Shown: positions 1 to 7,267 of the stretch, in pieces
Layout: each line of letters opens with the position of its first letter
Numbering within the stretch: position 1 is the stretch's first letter
From: Acrocarpospora macrocephala
GTDB taxonomy: Bacteria > Actinomycetota > Actinomycetes > Streptosporangiales > Streptosporangiaceae
DNA: 37,305 bases
Assembly (NCBI RefSeq): GCF_009687865.1
Contig: NZ_BLAE01000098.1
Span: 1 to 37,305, forward strand
Direction: 5' to 3'
The notes under the pieces: model-generated
What the model was told of the DNA's origin: nothing
The model's input: only the letters and a program-made list of their open reading frames with translations
Database searches by the model: none
Translations under genes and position numbers: made by a program

Positions 1-321
1 ACCCAGCCCTTTGTTTTCCCTCGGGCTCCGCCCGACCCCGTCAGCGCTGCGGTTGCCGGATGAAACGGCAGTCGCGGCACGTGGTTCTCCGTCCCACCCA
101 CCTCCCTTTGATTTCTCTCGGGCTCCGCCCGGCCCTGTCGGCACAGTGGTCGCCCCAAATGAGGGGGCAGCTAATCCAGAGTTCTCCCACCCATGGAGAT
201 AAGCCATCGGGGGAGGGTGAGGTGTGAGCTTCCCCCACTGGGCGCGGGAGTCGAGAGGCGGTAGCTCAAATGGAACGGGGTGGAACGCCTTTCAGGTATA
301 CCAACCTGGAAGGAGCTCCAA
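1..321. other. Non-coding window start
   Basis: No convincing gene is seen in these 321 bases. Short open frames on both strands are proline/arginine-rich GC artefacts without ribosome-binding sites. The stretch holds two copies of a hairpin-bearing direct repeat, described separately, and the upstream region of the small membrane-protein gene. Genes beyond the left edge cannot be judged. Confidence 0.6.
7..140. repeat. Two direct copies of a 36-bp hairpin-containing repeat
   Basis: Bases 7-42 and 105-140 are near-identical, differing at about four positions. Each copy contains the inverted repeat CGGGCTCCGCCCG (22-34 and 119-131), a 5-bp stem with a 3-base loop, preceded by a T-rich CTTTG-TTT stretch. 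Such short GC hairpins are common between actinomycete genes and may act as weak terminators or be dispersed repeats. The repeat itself is visible; its role is a guess. Confidence 0.6.
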
Positions 322-714
322 ATGGCACCAACAGATCAACCCGCCAACCCCGGTGGTCGCGCGCCTGAATGGGGCCAGCCGCTGATCCTCGGCATCGTAA
401 GTCTGCTCTGCACCGCGGCGATATCGTCGATCATTACCCAGCAGCACGGGTCCGTCCCCGGCATCTTGGCGGGGATCACGTACGGAGCGATATTCCTCCC
501 CAGCATCCTGTGGAGCGCATGGGCCGCCGCCTGGTACCAACGGCATCCCTGGCTCAACGTCATACAGTTCGCAGTCATCTACTTCATCCTGTTCGTCGCG
601 ATCTTCCCCGACTATTCGTTGATCCGCTCCGGCCTAAGTGCGTTGGTAGTGGCCGTGATCTTCGGTGGTTTGATGGCGCTCGTACGGCGTCGCCAGCGGC
701 GTTCGACGCCCTGA
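322..714 (+). CDS. Small four-helix membrane protein, unknown function
   Basis: A 130-residue protein not recognised as a named family. A short polar, proline-rich N-terminus (about 1-17) is followed by four hydrophobic segments at about residues 18-38, 45-70, 76-95 and 100-121, and then a basic tail rich in arginine. This predicts an integral membrane protein with a positively charged cytoplasmic C-terminus. The ATG at 322 is chosen because AGGAG at 311-315 lies six bases before it; an in-frame GTG at 280 has no such site and would add a non-hydrophobic leader. It stands alone, 92 bases ahead of an acetyltransferase on the same strand, so co-transcription is possible but not shown. Confidence 0.7.
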   Translation: MAPTDQPANPGGRAPEWGQPLILGIVSLLCTAAISSIITQQHGSVPGILAGITYGAIFLPSILWSAWAAAWYQRHPWLNVIQFAVIYFILFVAIFPDYSLIRSGLSALVVAVIFGGLMALVRRRQRRSTP

Positions 715-806
715 CGAGCGGCGGAGCGGGCCGCAGGTCGGCGTGCCGCAAAGGAAGGTCCTGTTGGGGGGCGGTCCACTGCGGGGTTATTTCGTTGCGG
801 GCGGGG

Positions 807-1346
807 ATGGTGGCGGCTCAGACTGTGCCGGTGTTGATTCGACGTGAAGGGCCGCGGGATGTGGCCGTGATCCGGGCTGTGGTGGGCGCCGCGTTTGCCA
901 AGCCGGGGGAGCCTGAGCCGGTCGAGGCTCCGCTGGTGGATGAGCTCAGGGCCGACGTGGGGTGGTTGCCCGCGCTGTCGATGGTGGCGGTGACGGGGGC
1001 GGGTGAAGTTGTCGGGCATGTGGTGTGCACGCGGGGATATGTCGGGGACACGGCTGCGCTTGGGCTTGGGCCGCTTAGTGTGCTGCCTGGGCATCAGCGG
1101 CAGGGTGTTGGGCTCGCGTTGATGCACGCGATGCTGGGTGCCGCGGACGCGCTTGGGGAACCGCTGATGGCGTTGCTCGGGAACCCCGCCTACTACGGTC
1201 GTTACGGGTTTCGGGCGGCCACGGGATTCGGCATTGAGTCGCCCGACCCGGCGTGGGGCGATTACTTCCAGGTTCGGCCGTTGACGGAGTACCGGCCGTC
1301 GATCAAGGGAGTTTTTCGTTACTCCGCGCCGTTCGACAATCTTTGA
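807..1346 (+). CDS. GNAT family N-acetyltransferase (YhbS-like)
   Basis: A 179-residue GNAT-fold acetyltransferase that would transfer acetyl from acetyl-CoA to an unidentified amine. The acetyl-CoA pyrophosphate loop is visible as RQGVGLAL after the beta-strand GLGPLSVLP, and the typical YhbS-type C-terminal signature GNPAYYGRYGF follows. The reading frame is open far upstream, but the upstream part overlaps the membrane-protein gene and is arginine-rich noise. The ATG at 807, directly after the GC-rich purine stretch GGCGGGG, starts the protein just before the first beta-strand. It converges on the FMN reductase gene, leaving only 11 bases between stops. Family assignment is firm; the substrate cannot be told. 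Confidence 0.85.
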   Translation: MVAAQTVPVLIRREGPRDVAVIRAVVGAAFAKPGEPEPVEAPLVDELRADVGWLPALSMVAVTGAGEVVGHVVCTRGYVGDTAALGLGPLSVLPGHQRQGVGLALMHAMLGAADALGEPLMALLGNPAYYGRYGFRAATGFGIESPDPAWGDYFQVRPLTEYRPSIKGVFRYSAPFDNL

Positions 1347-1357
1347 GTGTCGTCCGG

Positions 1358-2050
1358 CTATGCCGGGCGGATGGCTGCGAGCTGCTGGGCGAAGGGAACG
1401 ACCTCGAAGCTCTTCGCGTCCTCGAAACTCTTCGCGTCCTCGAAGTCCTTTGTGTCCTCGGCGCTGTTCGCGGGCTCGGCGGTCCCGGTGGGGACGGTGG
1501 TGAGGGCCGGGTGGTGGAGGAGCAGGGCGGCGAGGCCGTGCGCGGCGCGGGTGATGCGGGTGGAAAGGGCGGATGCGCCGGTTGAGGCCCAGTCCTCGGA
1601 GGCCGCGTAGACGGCGGTGGGGACGACTGTCGCGTGGAGGTAGCTGAAGAGTGGCCGGAGGGCGTGTTCCAGGGCCAGGGAGTGGCGGGCGCTGCCGCCG
1701 GTGGCGGCGATCAGGACGGGCTTGCCGGTCAGGGCGGTGTTGTCGAGTACGTCGAAGAAGGACTTGAAGAGGCCGCTGTAGGAGGCGGTGAAGATCGGCG
1801 TGACCGCGATCAGGGCGTCCGCCTTGGTGACCGCGTCCAAGGCGTCGGCGAGGGCGGGGGAGGGGAAGCCGGTGACCAGGTTCTTGGCGATGTCGACGGC
1901 CAGCTCGCGAAGTTCGATCACGCGGACCTCGGCCGGGCGCTCGGCGGCCAGGGCGAGCCGGGTCGCCTCCGCCAGGCGGTCGCCCAGCATCCGGGTCGAG
2001 GAGGGCTGGCTCAGTCCGGCGGTCACGACGGCGAGCTGGTAGGTGTGCAT
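1358..2050 (-). CDS. NAD(P)H-dependent FMN reductase (CE1759-like)
   Basis: A 230-residue flavodoxin-like FMN reductase that should supply reduced FMN to the luciferase-like monooxygenase encoded just upstream. The N-terminal strand plus GLSQPSSTR (residues 12-20) is the flavin-phosphate loop, and TPIFTASYSGLFKSFFD matches the SsuE/MsuE-type core. The start at 2050 follows AGGAAGGA five bases upstream; the longer open frame upstream is a translation of the repeat region. The pairing of this reductase type with an LLM enzyme is a known two-gene arrangement (CE1758/CE1759 families). The C-terminal end VPFAQQLAAI looks native, but just before it sits a tandem repeat of a six-residue acidic unit. 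Function is well supported; the physiological substrate of the pair is unknown. Confidence 0.88.
   Translation of the reverse strand: MHTYQLAVVTAGLSQPSSTRMLGDRLAEATRLALAAERPAEVRVIELRELAVDIAKNLVTGFPSPALADALDAVTKADALIAVTPIFTASYSGLFKSFFDVLDNTALTGKPVLIAATGGSARHSLALEHALRPLFSYLHATVVPTAVYAASEDWASTGASALSTRITRAAHGLAALLLHHPALTTVPTGTAEPANSAEDTKDFEDAKSFEDAKSFEVVPFAQQLAAIRPA
1404..1457 (-). repeat. Three tandem 18-bp units inside the FMN reductase gene
   Basis: Three consecutive 18-base units (1404-1421, 1422-1439, 1440-1457) encode repeats of F-E-D-A/T-K-S/D near the reductase C-terminus. The first two differ by one base. The length is a multiple of three, so copy-number change would keep the frame. They sit in a likely disordered linker before the conserved tail. 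Confidence 0.8.
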
Positions 2051-2372
2051 TGATGTCCTTCCTGGTCGACTGACGACGTCGGATGGCGGCGCCGGAAACG
2101 TGAGGTCGAATCGCGGTCGGTGGTGAGGTCGAGGTGGGGCCGAGTGGTGAGGTTGAGTCGCGGTCGGTGGTGAGGGCGGGGTCAGGTGGTGACGTCGAAT
2201 CGCAGTCGGGTGGTGAGGTCGGGGTGGTGACGTCGAATCGCCATCGATCGGGGTCGGGTGGTGAGGTCGCATCGCGGTCGGGTGGGCCGCCGAGGTGTTC
2301 GTCCGCCGCTTCGAGGCCGCTGTTCGGGGCGGCTCAGACGGGGATGAAGACGAAGTCCTCCTCGCGATTGGC
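2051..2372. repeat. Intergenic degenerate tandem repeats
   Basis: The 322 bases between the reductase start and the monooxygenase stop hold no convincing gene. From about 2100 to 2290 the sequence is a degenerate tandem array built on TGGTGA(G/C)GTCGAATCGC(G/A)GTCGGG, with about eight partial copies of roughly 14-34 bases. Translating it gives a His/Pro/Arg-rich low-complexity frame, which explains the false N-terminal extension of the reductase. It could hold a hypervariable leader or simply be slippage-generated filler. Confidence 0.7.
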
Positions 2373-3458
2373 TTAGACGGAGACGGAATTGGCTTGGGTG
2401 ACGAGGGACTCGTGGGTTGGGCCGGCGGGGACGTCAGCGGGGCGGTTGATGGCGAATTCGCGGCGGAGGACGGGGATGACCTCCTCGCCGAGGATGTCCA
2501 GTTGTTCGAGGACCGTCTTGAGGGGCAGGCCCGCGTGGTCCATCAGGAACAGTTGCCGCTGGTAGTCGCCGAAGTACTCGCGGAAGGTCAGGGTCTTGTC
2601 GATGACCTCCTGCGGGCTGCCCACGGTGAGCGGTGTCTGCTCGGTGAACTCCTCCAGCGAGGGGCCGTTGCCGTACACGGGGGCCTTGTCGAAGTACGGG
2701 CGGAACTCGCGGACCGCGTCCTGGGAGTTCTTCCGCATGAACACCTGGCCGCCGAGCCCCACATATGCCTGCTCGGGTGTGCCATGGCCGTAGTGGGCGT
2801 ACCTCTCCCGATAAAGGCTGATAAGGCGGACGAAGTGTTCCTTCGGCCAGAAGATGTTGTTGGCGAAGAAACCGTCACCGTAATACGCGGCCTGCTCGGC
2901 GATCTCGGGGCTGCGGATCGAGCCGTGCCAGACGAACGGGGGCACGCCGTCCAGCGGGCGCGGGGTCGAGGTGAAACCTTGCAGGGGCGTACGGAAGCGG
3001 CCTTCCCAGTCGACCACGTCGTTGCGCCACAGCTCGCGCAGGAGGGCGTAGTTCTCGACCGCGAGGGGGATGCCGTTGCGGATGTCCTGGCCGAACCACG
3101 GGTAGACGGGGCCGGTGTTGCCCCGGCCGAGCATCAGGTCGACCCGGCCGTCGGCCAGGTGCTGCAACATCGCGTAATCCTCGGCGATCTTGACCGGGTC
3201 GTTGGTTGTGATCAGGGTGGTCGCCGTGGACAGGATCAGCCGCTCGGTCCTGGCCGCCACGAAACCGAGCAGGGTCGTCGGCGAGGACGGCACGAACGGC
3301 GGGTTGTGGTGCTCGCCGGTCGCGAACACGTCCAGCCCGACCTCTTCGGCCTTCAGCGCGAGCGTCACCATCGCCTTGATTCGCTCGTGCTCACTCGGGG
3401 CGCGTCCCGTAGTCGGGTCCGGCGTGACATCGCCCACGGTAAAAATTCCGAACTGCAC
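2373..3458 (-). CDS. LLM-class FMN-dependent monooxygenase (CE1758-like)
   Basis: A 361-residue bacterial-luciferase-fold flavin monooxygenase. The N-terminus MQFGIFTVGD is the first TIM-barrel strand, LDVFATGEHHNPPFVPSSP is the classic LLM signature, and ERLILSTATTLITTNDP and GRVDLMLGRGN are further conserved barrel segments. It would use reduced FMN and O2 to oxidise an organic substrate, with the FMN delivered by the reductase gene immediately downstream on the same strand (322 bases away, across the repeats). GTG at 3458 is taken as the start since it directly precedes strand 1 and has a GGTGGGG purine run upstream. It is divergent from the Nudix gene with 121 bases between starts. Subfamily naming is from recall of the gene pair. 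Confidence 0.87.
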   Translation of the reverse strand: MQFGIFTVGDVTPDPTTGRAPSEHERIKAMVTLALKAEEVGLDVFATGEHHNPPFVPSSPTTLLGFVAARTERLILSTATTLITTNDPVKIAEDYAMLQHLADGRVDLMLGRGNTGPVYPWFGQDIRNGIPLAVENYALLRELWRNDVVDWEGRFRTPLQGFTSTPRPLDGVPPFVWHGSIRSPEIAEQAAYYGDGFFANNIFWPKEHFVRLISLYRERYAHYGHGTPEQAYVGLGGQVFMRKNSQDAVREFRPYFDKAPVYGNGPSLEEFTEQTPLTVGSPQEVIDKTLTFREYFGDYQRQLFLMDHAGLPLKTVLEQLDILGEEVIPVLRREFAINRPADVPAGPTHESLVTQANSVSV

Positions 3459-3579
3459 TAAACCCCACCATCCTCATTGACCTGCACATCCGATAACGGG
3501 CGGCACCAGCCCGGACAGCGCCGGGACACACCAACTTATTCCGCGCCGCAACAATCACCACTCGCTAGGATCGGGCCTC

Positions 3580-4122
3580 ATGACCGACGCGATGATCCGG
3601 ACCATCTCCTCCCGAGTGGTGTACGCGAACCCGTGGATGACCGTGCGGGAAGACGAGATCGAACGGCCGGACGGCTCGCCCGGTCTGTACGGCTACGTGG
3701 ACAAGCCGGATTTCGTGCTCGTCATCCCAATGGAACGTGACGGGTTCCATCTCGTCCAGGAATTCCGGTACCCGATCGGCCGCCGCTCGTGGAGTTTCCC
3801 GCAGGGGGCCGCCGTCGCGCGGGACCGGGAGGAGGAGGCGCGGATTGAGCTGGCCGAGGAGACCGGGCTGACGGCGGTGAGCCTGGAGCCGATCGGCCGG
3901 TTGGACAACGCGCACGGAACCACCAACCAGGGCTTCCACGTTTATCTTGCCACCGGGCTGACCCCCGGCCCGGCCCGGCGGGAGGCGTCCGAGCAGGACA
4001 TGATCCAGACGTGGGTGCCCCGGGCGGAGCTGGAACGCATGATCGACGACGGCCGGGTCGGGGATTCCTGCACGGTCGCGGCATACGCGTTGCTGCTTCT
4101 CCGTGAGCGAACCGGCAAGTAG
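3580..4122 (+). CDS. Nudix hydrolase, ADP-ribose-pyrophosphatase-like
   Basis: A 180-residue Nudix protein. VQEFRYPIGRRSWSFPQG (about 59-76) resembles the strand and loop leading into the Nudix box of ADP-sugar pyrophosphatases, and residues 76-97 form the box, ending in IELAEETGL with the metal-binding glutamates E90, E93 and E94. Compared with the consensus GX5EX7REUXEEXGU, the spacing between the first Gly and the catalytic helix is one residue shorter and the Arg is Ile, so activity may differ from the norm. The ATG at 3580 has AGGA nine bases upstream. A HAD phosphatase gene follows after 27 bases, suggesting a two-gene unit acting on nucleotide or sugar phosphates. Substrate is inferred from family only. 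Confidence 0.85.
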   Translation: MTDAMIRTISSRVVYANPWMTVREDEIERPDGSPGLYGYVDKPDFVLVIPMERDGFHLVQEFRYPIGRRSWSFPQGAAVARDREEEARIELAEETGLTAVSLEPIGRLDNAHGTTNQGFHVYLATGLTPGPARREASEQDMIQTWVPRAELERMIDDGRVGDSCTVAAYALLLLRERTGK

Positions 4123-4149
4123 TGCTTAATTAGAGGTATCCAGAGATAT

Positions 4150-4854
4150 ATGGGGGCGGATGTGCGGCGGGACGGACAGGTGCTCATCTTCGATGCGGAT
4201 GACACCCTGTGGGAGAACAACATCCTGTTCGAGCGGGTCATCGATGACTTCTTCGACTGGCTGGCTCATCCCACCCTGGCCAAGCCCGAGATCAGGGCGA
4301 TCCTCGACGACATCGAGCGGGCCAACGCGGTCGTGCACGGCTACGGCAGCAAGGTCTTCCTGCGCAGCCTGGCCGAGTGCCTGGAGCAGCTGAACGAGCG
4401 CCCGGCCACGATCGAGGAGCAGCGGCGGATCGAGCAGCTGGCCGTGCGCCTGATCCGGGGCGAGATCGAGCTGATCCCCGGCGTCGCGGACACGCTCGCC
4501 GAGCTCGGCCGGCGCCACCGCCTGCTCCTGCTCACCAAGGGCGACCCCGCGGAACAGCAACGCAAACTAGACGCCTCACAACTTGCCCGACATTTCGGAA
4601 ATATCCATATTGTTCCGGAAAAGGGGGTGGAGGTGTATCAGTGGCTCGCCCGGGAACACTCCCTGGCGCTCCCGTCCACCTGGATGATCGGCAACTCCCC
4701 GAAATCCGACATCGGCCCGGCCAGGCAGGCCGGGATGAACGCGGTCTTCATTCCCCACGAGCACACCTGGGTCCTGGAACACGCCGAACTCGACCCGCAC
4801 GACCAAGGCGTCCTCCGGCTGACCCGATTCCCCGAACTACTCGACCACTTCTAA
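4150..4854 (+). CDS. HAD superfamily phosphatase
   Basis: A 234-residue haloacid-dehalogenase-fold hydrolase, probably a phosphatase. Motif I is FDADDTLW with nucleophile D15 and acid/base D17; motif II is LLLLTKGD with T129; the motif III lysine is K158 in PEKGVE; motif IV is GNSPKSD at 181-187. A helical C1 cap lies between motifs I and II (about 24-105). The ATG at 4150 has only a weak GAGG further upstream, while an in-frame GTG at 4162 is an alternative start that would also keep motif I. It follows the Nudix gene at 27 bases. A perfect hairpin ten bases after the stop probably ends the unit. Fold and motifs are clear; substrate unknown. Confidence 0.88.
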   Translation: MGADVRRDGQVLIFDADDTLWENNILFERVIDDFFDWLAHPTLAKPEIRAILDDIERANAVVHGYGSKVFLRSLAECLEQLNERPATIEEQRRIEQLAVRLIRGEIELIPGVADTLAELGRRHRLLLLTKGDPAEQQRKLDASQLARHFGNIHIVPEKGVEVYQWLAREHSLALPSTWMIGNSPKSDIGPARQAGMNAVFIPHEHTWVLEHAELDPHDQGVLRLTRFPELLDHF

Positions 4855-4864
4855 CAAAGCCATA

Positions 4865-4892
4865 GACAGCCGCCGACACCACTGCGGCTGTC
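4865..4892 (+). terminator. Hairpin after the HAD gene
   Basis: GACAGCCGC at 4865-4873 pairs perfectly with GCGGCTGTC at 4884-4892, a 9-bp stem with a 10-base loop, beginning ten bases after the HAD stop. No T-run follows, as is common for actinomycete terminators. It separates the Nudix/HAD pair from the coiled-coil gene. Confidence 0.6.
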
Positions 4893-4941
4893 CAGATCAC
4901 GATTTCTCATTAATAGTTCGGCCTCGGCGAGGGGGTCCCGA

Positions 4942-5961
4942 ATGTCAGGAAATCCCAGGTACGTGGATGTGGCGCTGGCCGGGGAACGTGCCAGGGAGTT
5001 CGAAGGCGAGCGCCGCCGCAGGATCGAGGAACGCCGCCAGCAGGAGGAGGACCGCCGCCGGGCCAGGGCCGCCGCGCACGCGTCCCGGCTGGCGGTGGAG
5101 CGGGAACGGTTATCCGGGCGGCTGGTCGCGCTGGCCCGCCGTACCGAGGCGCTGGCGGGCATCCGGGTGAGCGGCACGGCCGAGGACGAGCGGCAGGGGG
5201 TGCTGCGCACGCTGGCCGTGCTCGGCACCCGGCTGGCCCGGGTCTCCAACCAGGCCGACGCCGACGCCGTGCACCTGGACCTGGTGGCCGCCGCCCGCCG
5301 CCTGGAGGCCGTCCGGGCCGGTCTTGCGGCCGCGCTGGCCGAGGACGAGCGCCTGGCGGCCCTCGCCCTGGTGGCGACCCGCCTGGACGAATGGGACGAC
5401 CGGGAGGCGCTGGACGCCGACGGCGCGCAGGCGGTGGCCGACCAGCTCGCCGCCGTACGCGCCGGGGTGGCGGACACCCGCACGTTCCGCTTCGGCTACG
5501 CCCGCCTGAACGAGCTGGTCGGCGAGCACCTCACGCTGGTGGCCCGCAGGACCGCCCTGCTCGCCGAGGCCAGGGACAGCGCCCAGGAGGCGGCCGAGTC
5601 GCTGGAGGCCATCCTCACTGAGGCCGACGCCCTGGACGTGGAGCTGCCCGGCCGCGCCGACGCCCAGGAGATCCGCGACCTGCTCGCCGTCCACCTGGCC
5701 GCGGGCCGCTTCCAGGAGGCCGCTCACGGCGCGGTACGGCTGGCCGGCGCGGCCCCCTCGCTGGAGAAGGCCCTGGAGGAGCACCTGGACCGCCGCGAGC
5801 TCGCCCGCCACGTCACCGAGGCCGCCGTCCTGGCCGGGCTGGTGATCGTCGAGGTGAGCCCGGCGGTCCGCGCCGCCCGCCTGGCCTACGACGGCGACCT
5901 CACCGCGGAGGTGGTGGCCCGCCTCCGCGACGAGGGCGTGGATCCCGTCTCAGCGCAGTAA
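4942..5961 (+). CDS. Coiled-coil/helical protein at the edge of the CHAT island
   Basis: A 339-residue soluble protein of no recognised family. Residues about 14-60 are a long, highly charged helix (repeated E/R/Q) predicted to form a coiled coil, followed by alanine/leucine-rich helices to about 290. A short C-terminal alpha/beta stretch (about 298-339) includes LVIVEVSPAVRAARLAYDG. There is no signal peptide or membrane segment. ATG 4942 has a strong GAGGGGG site six bases upstream. It is convergent with the RES toxin gene and overlaps its stop by 12 bases. Composition resembles the membrane-anchored helical protein at 14293-15549, so it may be a scaffold of the same system, though it is on the opposite strand. 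That link is inference. Confidence 0.7.
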   Translation: MSGNPRYVDVALAGERAREFEGERRRRIEERRQQEEDRRRARAAAHASRLAVERERLSGRLVALARRTEALAGIRVSGTAEDERQGVLRTLAVLGTRLARVSNQADADAVHLDLVAAARRLEAVRAGLAAALAEDERLAALALVATRLDEWDDREALDADGAQAVADQLAAVRAGVADTRTFRFGYARLNELVGEHLTLVARRTALLAEARDSAQEAAESLEAILTEADALDVELPGRADAQEIRDLLAVHLAAGRFQEAAHGAVRLAGAAPSLEKALEEHLDRRELARHVTEAAVLAGLVIVEVSPAVRAARLAYDGDLTAEVVARLRDEGVDPVSAQ

Positions 5962-6597
5962 CACCGCGGCGCGGTACGGCCGCATGATCACGTCCAGCCA
6001 GGCGAGCCCCTCGGGGGTGTCCAGCTCGACGTGGAGCGGCGTGGCCGCGATCGGGGGCTCCGGGCAGCGGTCCTCGAACAGGATGACGCTGCGTTTGGGC
6101 AGGTCCCGGCGGGAGATCCAGTCGAGGCCGGCCGCGGTGGTGTCGTGCTCGCGCATCCAGTGCGCCCACCGCCGGGTCCGCGGGTATTCCCGCGGCTCGG
6201 CCTGGATCAGCCACTCGTCCTGGGCCACCGCGGCCAGCGCGGGCGTGCTGGACAGCGAGATCAGCGGCAGCTCCCGGGTGGTCTCGACCAGGGACAGTCG
6301 CCGCCCCTCCAGCTGGGACACCGACAGCTCGCGCGGCCCGTCGTCGTTGAACTGCATCGACCGCAGCAGGCATTCGGCCAGCGCGGTGCTCTGCTCGTAG
6401 GCGAGGTAGCAGTGGCCGTACGGGTCGGTGGACTCGCCGTCGAAACGGCCGCCGTTCTTTCCCGGGTGCGGCCGGTGCGGGACGAAGGAGTCGACCGGGA
6501 ACTCGCGGTAGTGCACCCGCCAGAGCTGGGTGCCGCGGGGCAGCAGCAGGCGGTGGGCGGCGATGGTGTGCTTGTCCGGGGGGTCCTGCGCGGGCAC
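5950..6597 (-). CDS. RES-domain toxin (NAD+-degrading family)
   Basis: A 215-residue protein with a RES domain, the toxin family of ParT, MbcT and Res, members of which degrade NAD+ or ADP-ribosylate targets. The family's Arg-Glu-Ser pattern is visible: R27 in LWRVHYREF, R51 in NGGRFDG, tyrosines 60 and 64 in YGHCYLAYE, E75 in TALAECLLR, and S162 in WISRRD. The GTG at 6597 has GAGGAG seven bases upstream and lies one base after the stop of the antitoxin-like gene, so the two are translationally coupled in the usual antitoxin-then-toxin order. The open frame extends upstream but would overlap the antitoxin. It is the last gene of a nine-gene run. Domain call is strong; toxicity here is inferred. 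Confidence 0.85.
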   Translation of the reverse strand: MPAQDPPDKHTIAAHRLLLPRGTQLWRVHYREFPVDSFVPHRPHPGKNGGRFDGESTDPYGHCYLAYEQSTALAECLLRSMQFNDDGPRELSVSQLEGRRLSLVETTRELPLISLSSTPALAAVAQDEWLIQAEPREYPRTRRWAHWMREHDTTAAGLDWISRRDLPKRSVILFEDRCPEPPIAATPLHVELDTPEGLAWLDVIMRPYRAAVLLR

Positions 6598-6598
6598 C

Positions 6599-7267
6599 TC
6601 AGTACTCCTCTCGAAGGGTCTGCGCGGCCTCGATGACGTCGCCGGGGCGGCCGGCGACGAGGGACGCGGGGATGTCGCCGAGCAGGGCGTTGCCCCGGAG
6701 CCACCAGTGCGCGGCGCCCCAGGGGTCGCGCCCGGCGGCGAGGATCTCGTTGACGGCGCGCACGGCCGGGAGTTCCGTGCCGTCGGGGCCGAACTGGAAG
6801 GCGGGGATCGTGACGCCGCCGGGGCCCGGCAGCCGGAGCAGGTCGGGCGCGGCGGGGTCGCCGCCCCGGGCGCGCACCTCGTCCGGGGTGAGGGAAGGAG
6901 TAGCACGGAGCCGATCGCGTACCCGGCGGATGTCGTCGTCGATCCCCTCCGGCGGGCTGATGCGAGCGAGGTCGGGGAGCATCGCGCGGAGCACGTCGAG
7001 GGTGGCGGCGATCTCGGTGTCGGCGGCCGGGCTCCGGTATCCGCCGGACAGCTCCTCGGTGATGGTCCGCCGGATCTCGTGGCCGCGCGGCAGCCCCAGC
7101 TGGATGAGTTCGAGCAGGTCGTACCAGGCGGCCTCGGCGTTCTCCTCGGACTCGACGGCGATCTGGTCGAGCAGCGGGAGCAGCTGCGCCCAGATCGCGG
7201 GGTCGAGGGCGTCGCGGATCTCGTCGAGGCGTTCCATCACGTAGCGGGCGAGGTCGGGAGGGCGCAT
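6599..7267 (-). CDS. Antitoxin-like protein with MbcA/ParS (DUF2384-type) C-terminus
   Basis: A 222-residue protein whose C-terminal part (about 153-222) reads like the toxin-binding domain of Xre/MbcA/ParS antitoxins: IPAFQFGPDG, AVNEILAAGRDPWGAAHWWL, then LLGDIPASLVAGRPGDVIEAA. Those antitoxins usually begin with a DNA-binding region. Here residues 1-120 are instead acidic helices with no evident HTH, an unusual architecture. The ATG at 7267 shares its A with the stop of the CHAT gene (TGATG), and the RES toxin starts one base after this gene's stop. It therefore probably neutralises the RES protein, and its extra N-terminal part may couple it to the CHAT/kinase proteins (inference). It could also be a non-binding relative. 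Confidence 0.75.
   Translation of the reverse strand: MRPPDLARYVMERLDEIRDALDPAIWAQLLPLLDQIAVESEENAEAAWYDLLELIQLGLPRGHEIRRTITEELSGGYRSPAADTEIAATLDVLRAMLPDLARISPPEGIDDDIRRVRDRLRATPSLTPDEVRARGGDPAAPDLLRLPGPGGVTIPAFQFGPDGTELPAVRAVNEILAAGRDPWGAAHWWLRGNALLGDIPASLVAGRPGDVIEAAQTLREEY

Noticed and set aside
369-806. N-terminal extension of the first GNAT gene
   Set aside because: It overlaps the membrane-protein gene in another frame and its translation is arginine/histidine noise; the ATG at 807 fits the fold.
2051-2272. N-terminal extension of the FMN reductase
   Set aside because: It translates the intergenic tandem repeats into His/Pro/Arg; the start at 2050 has a strong ribosome site.
5950-7267. 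RES gene as a simple stand-alone toxin-antitoxin pair
   Set aside because: No promoter gap separates it from CHAT (TGATG overlap), so it is treated as part of the operon.
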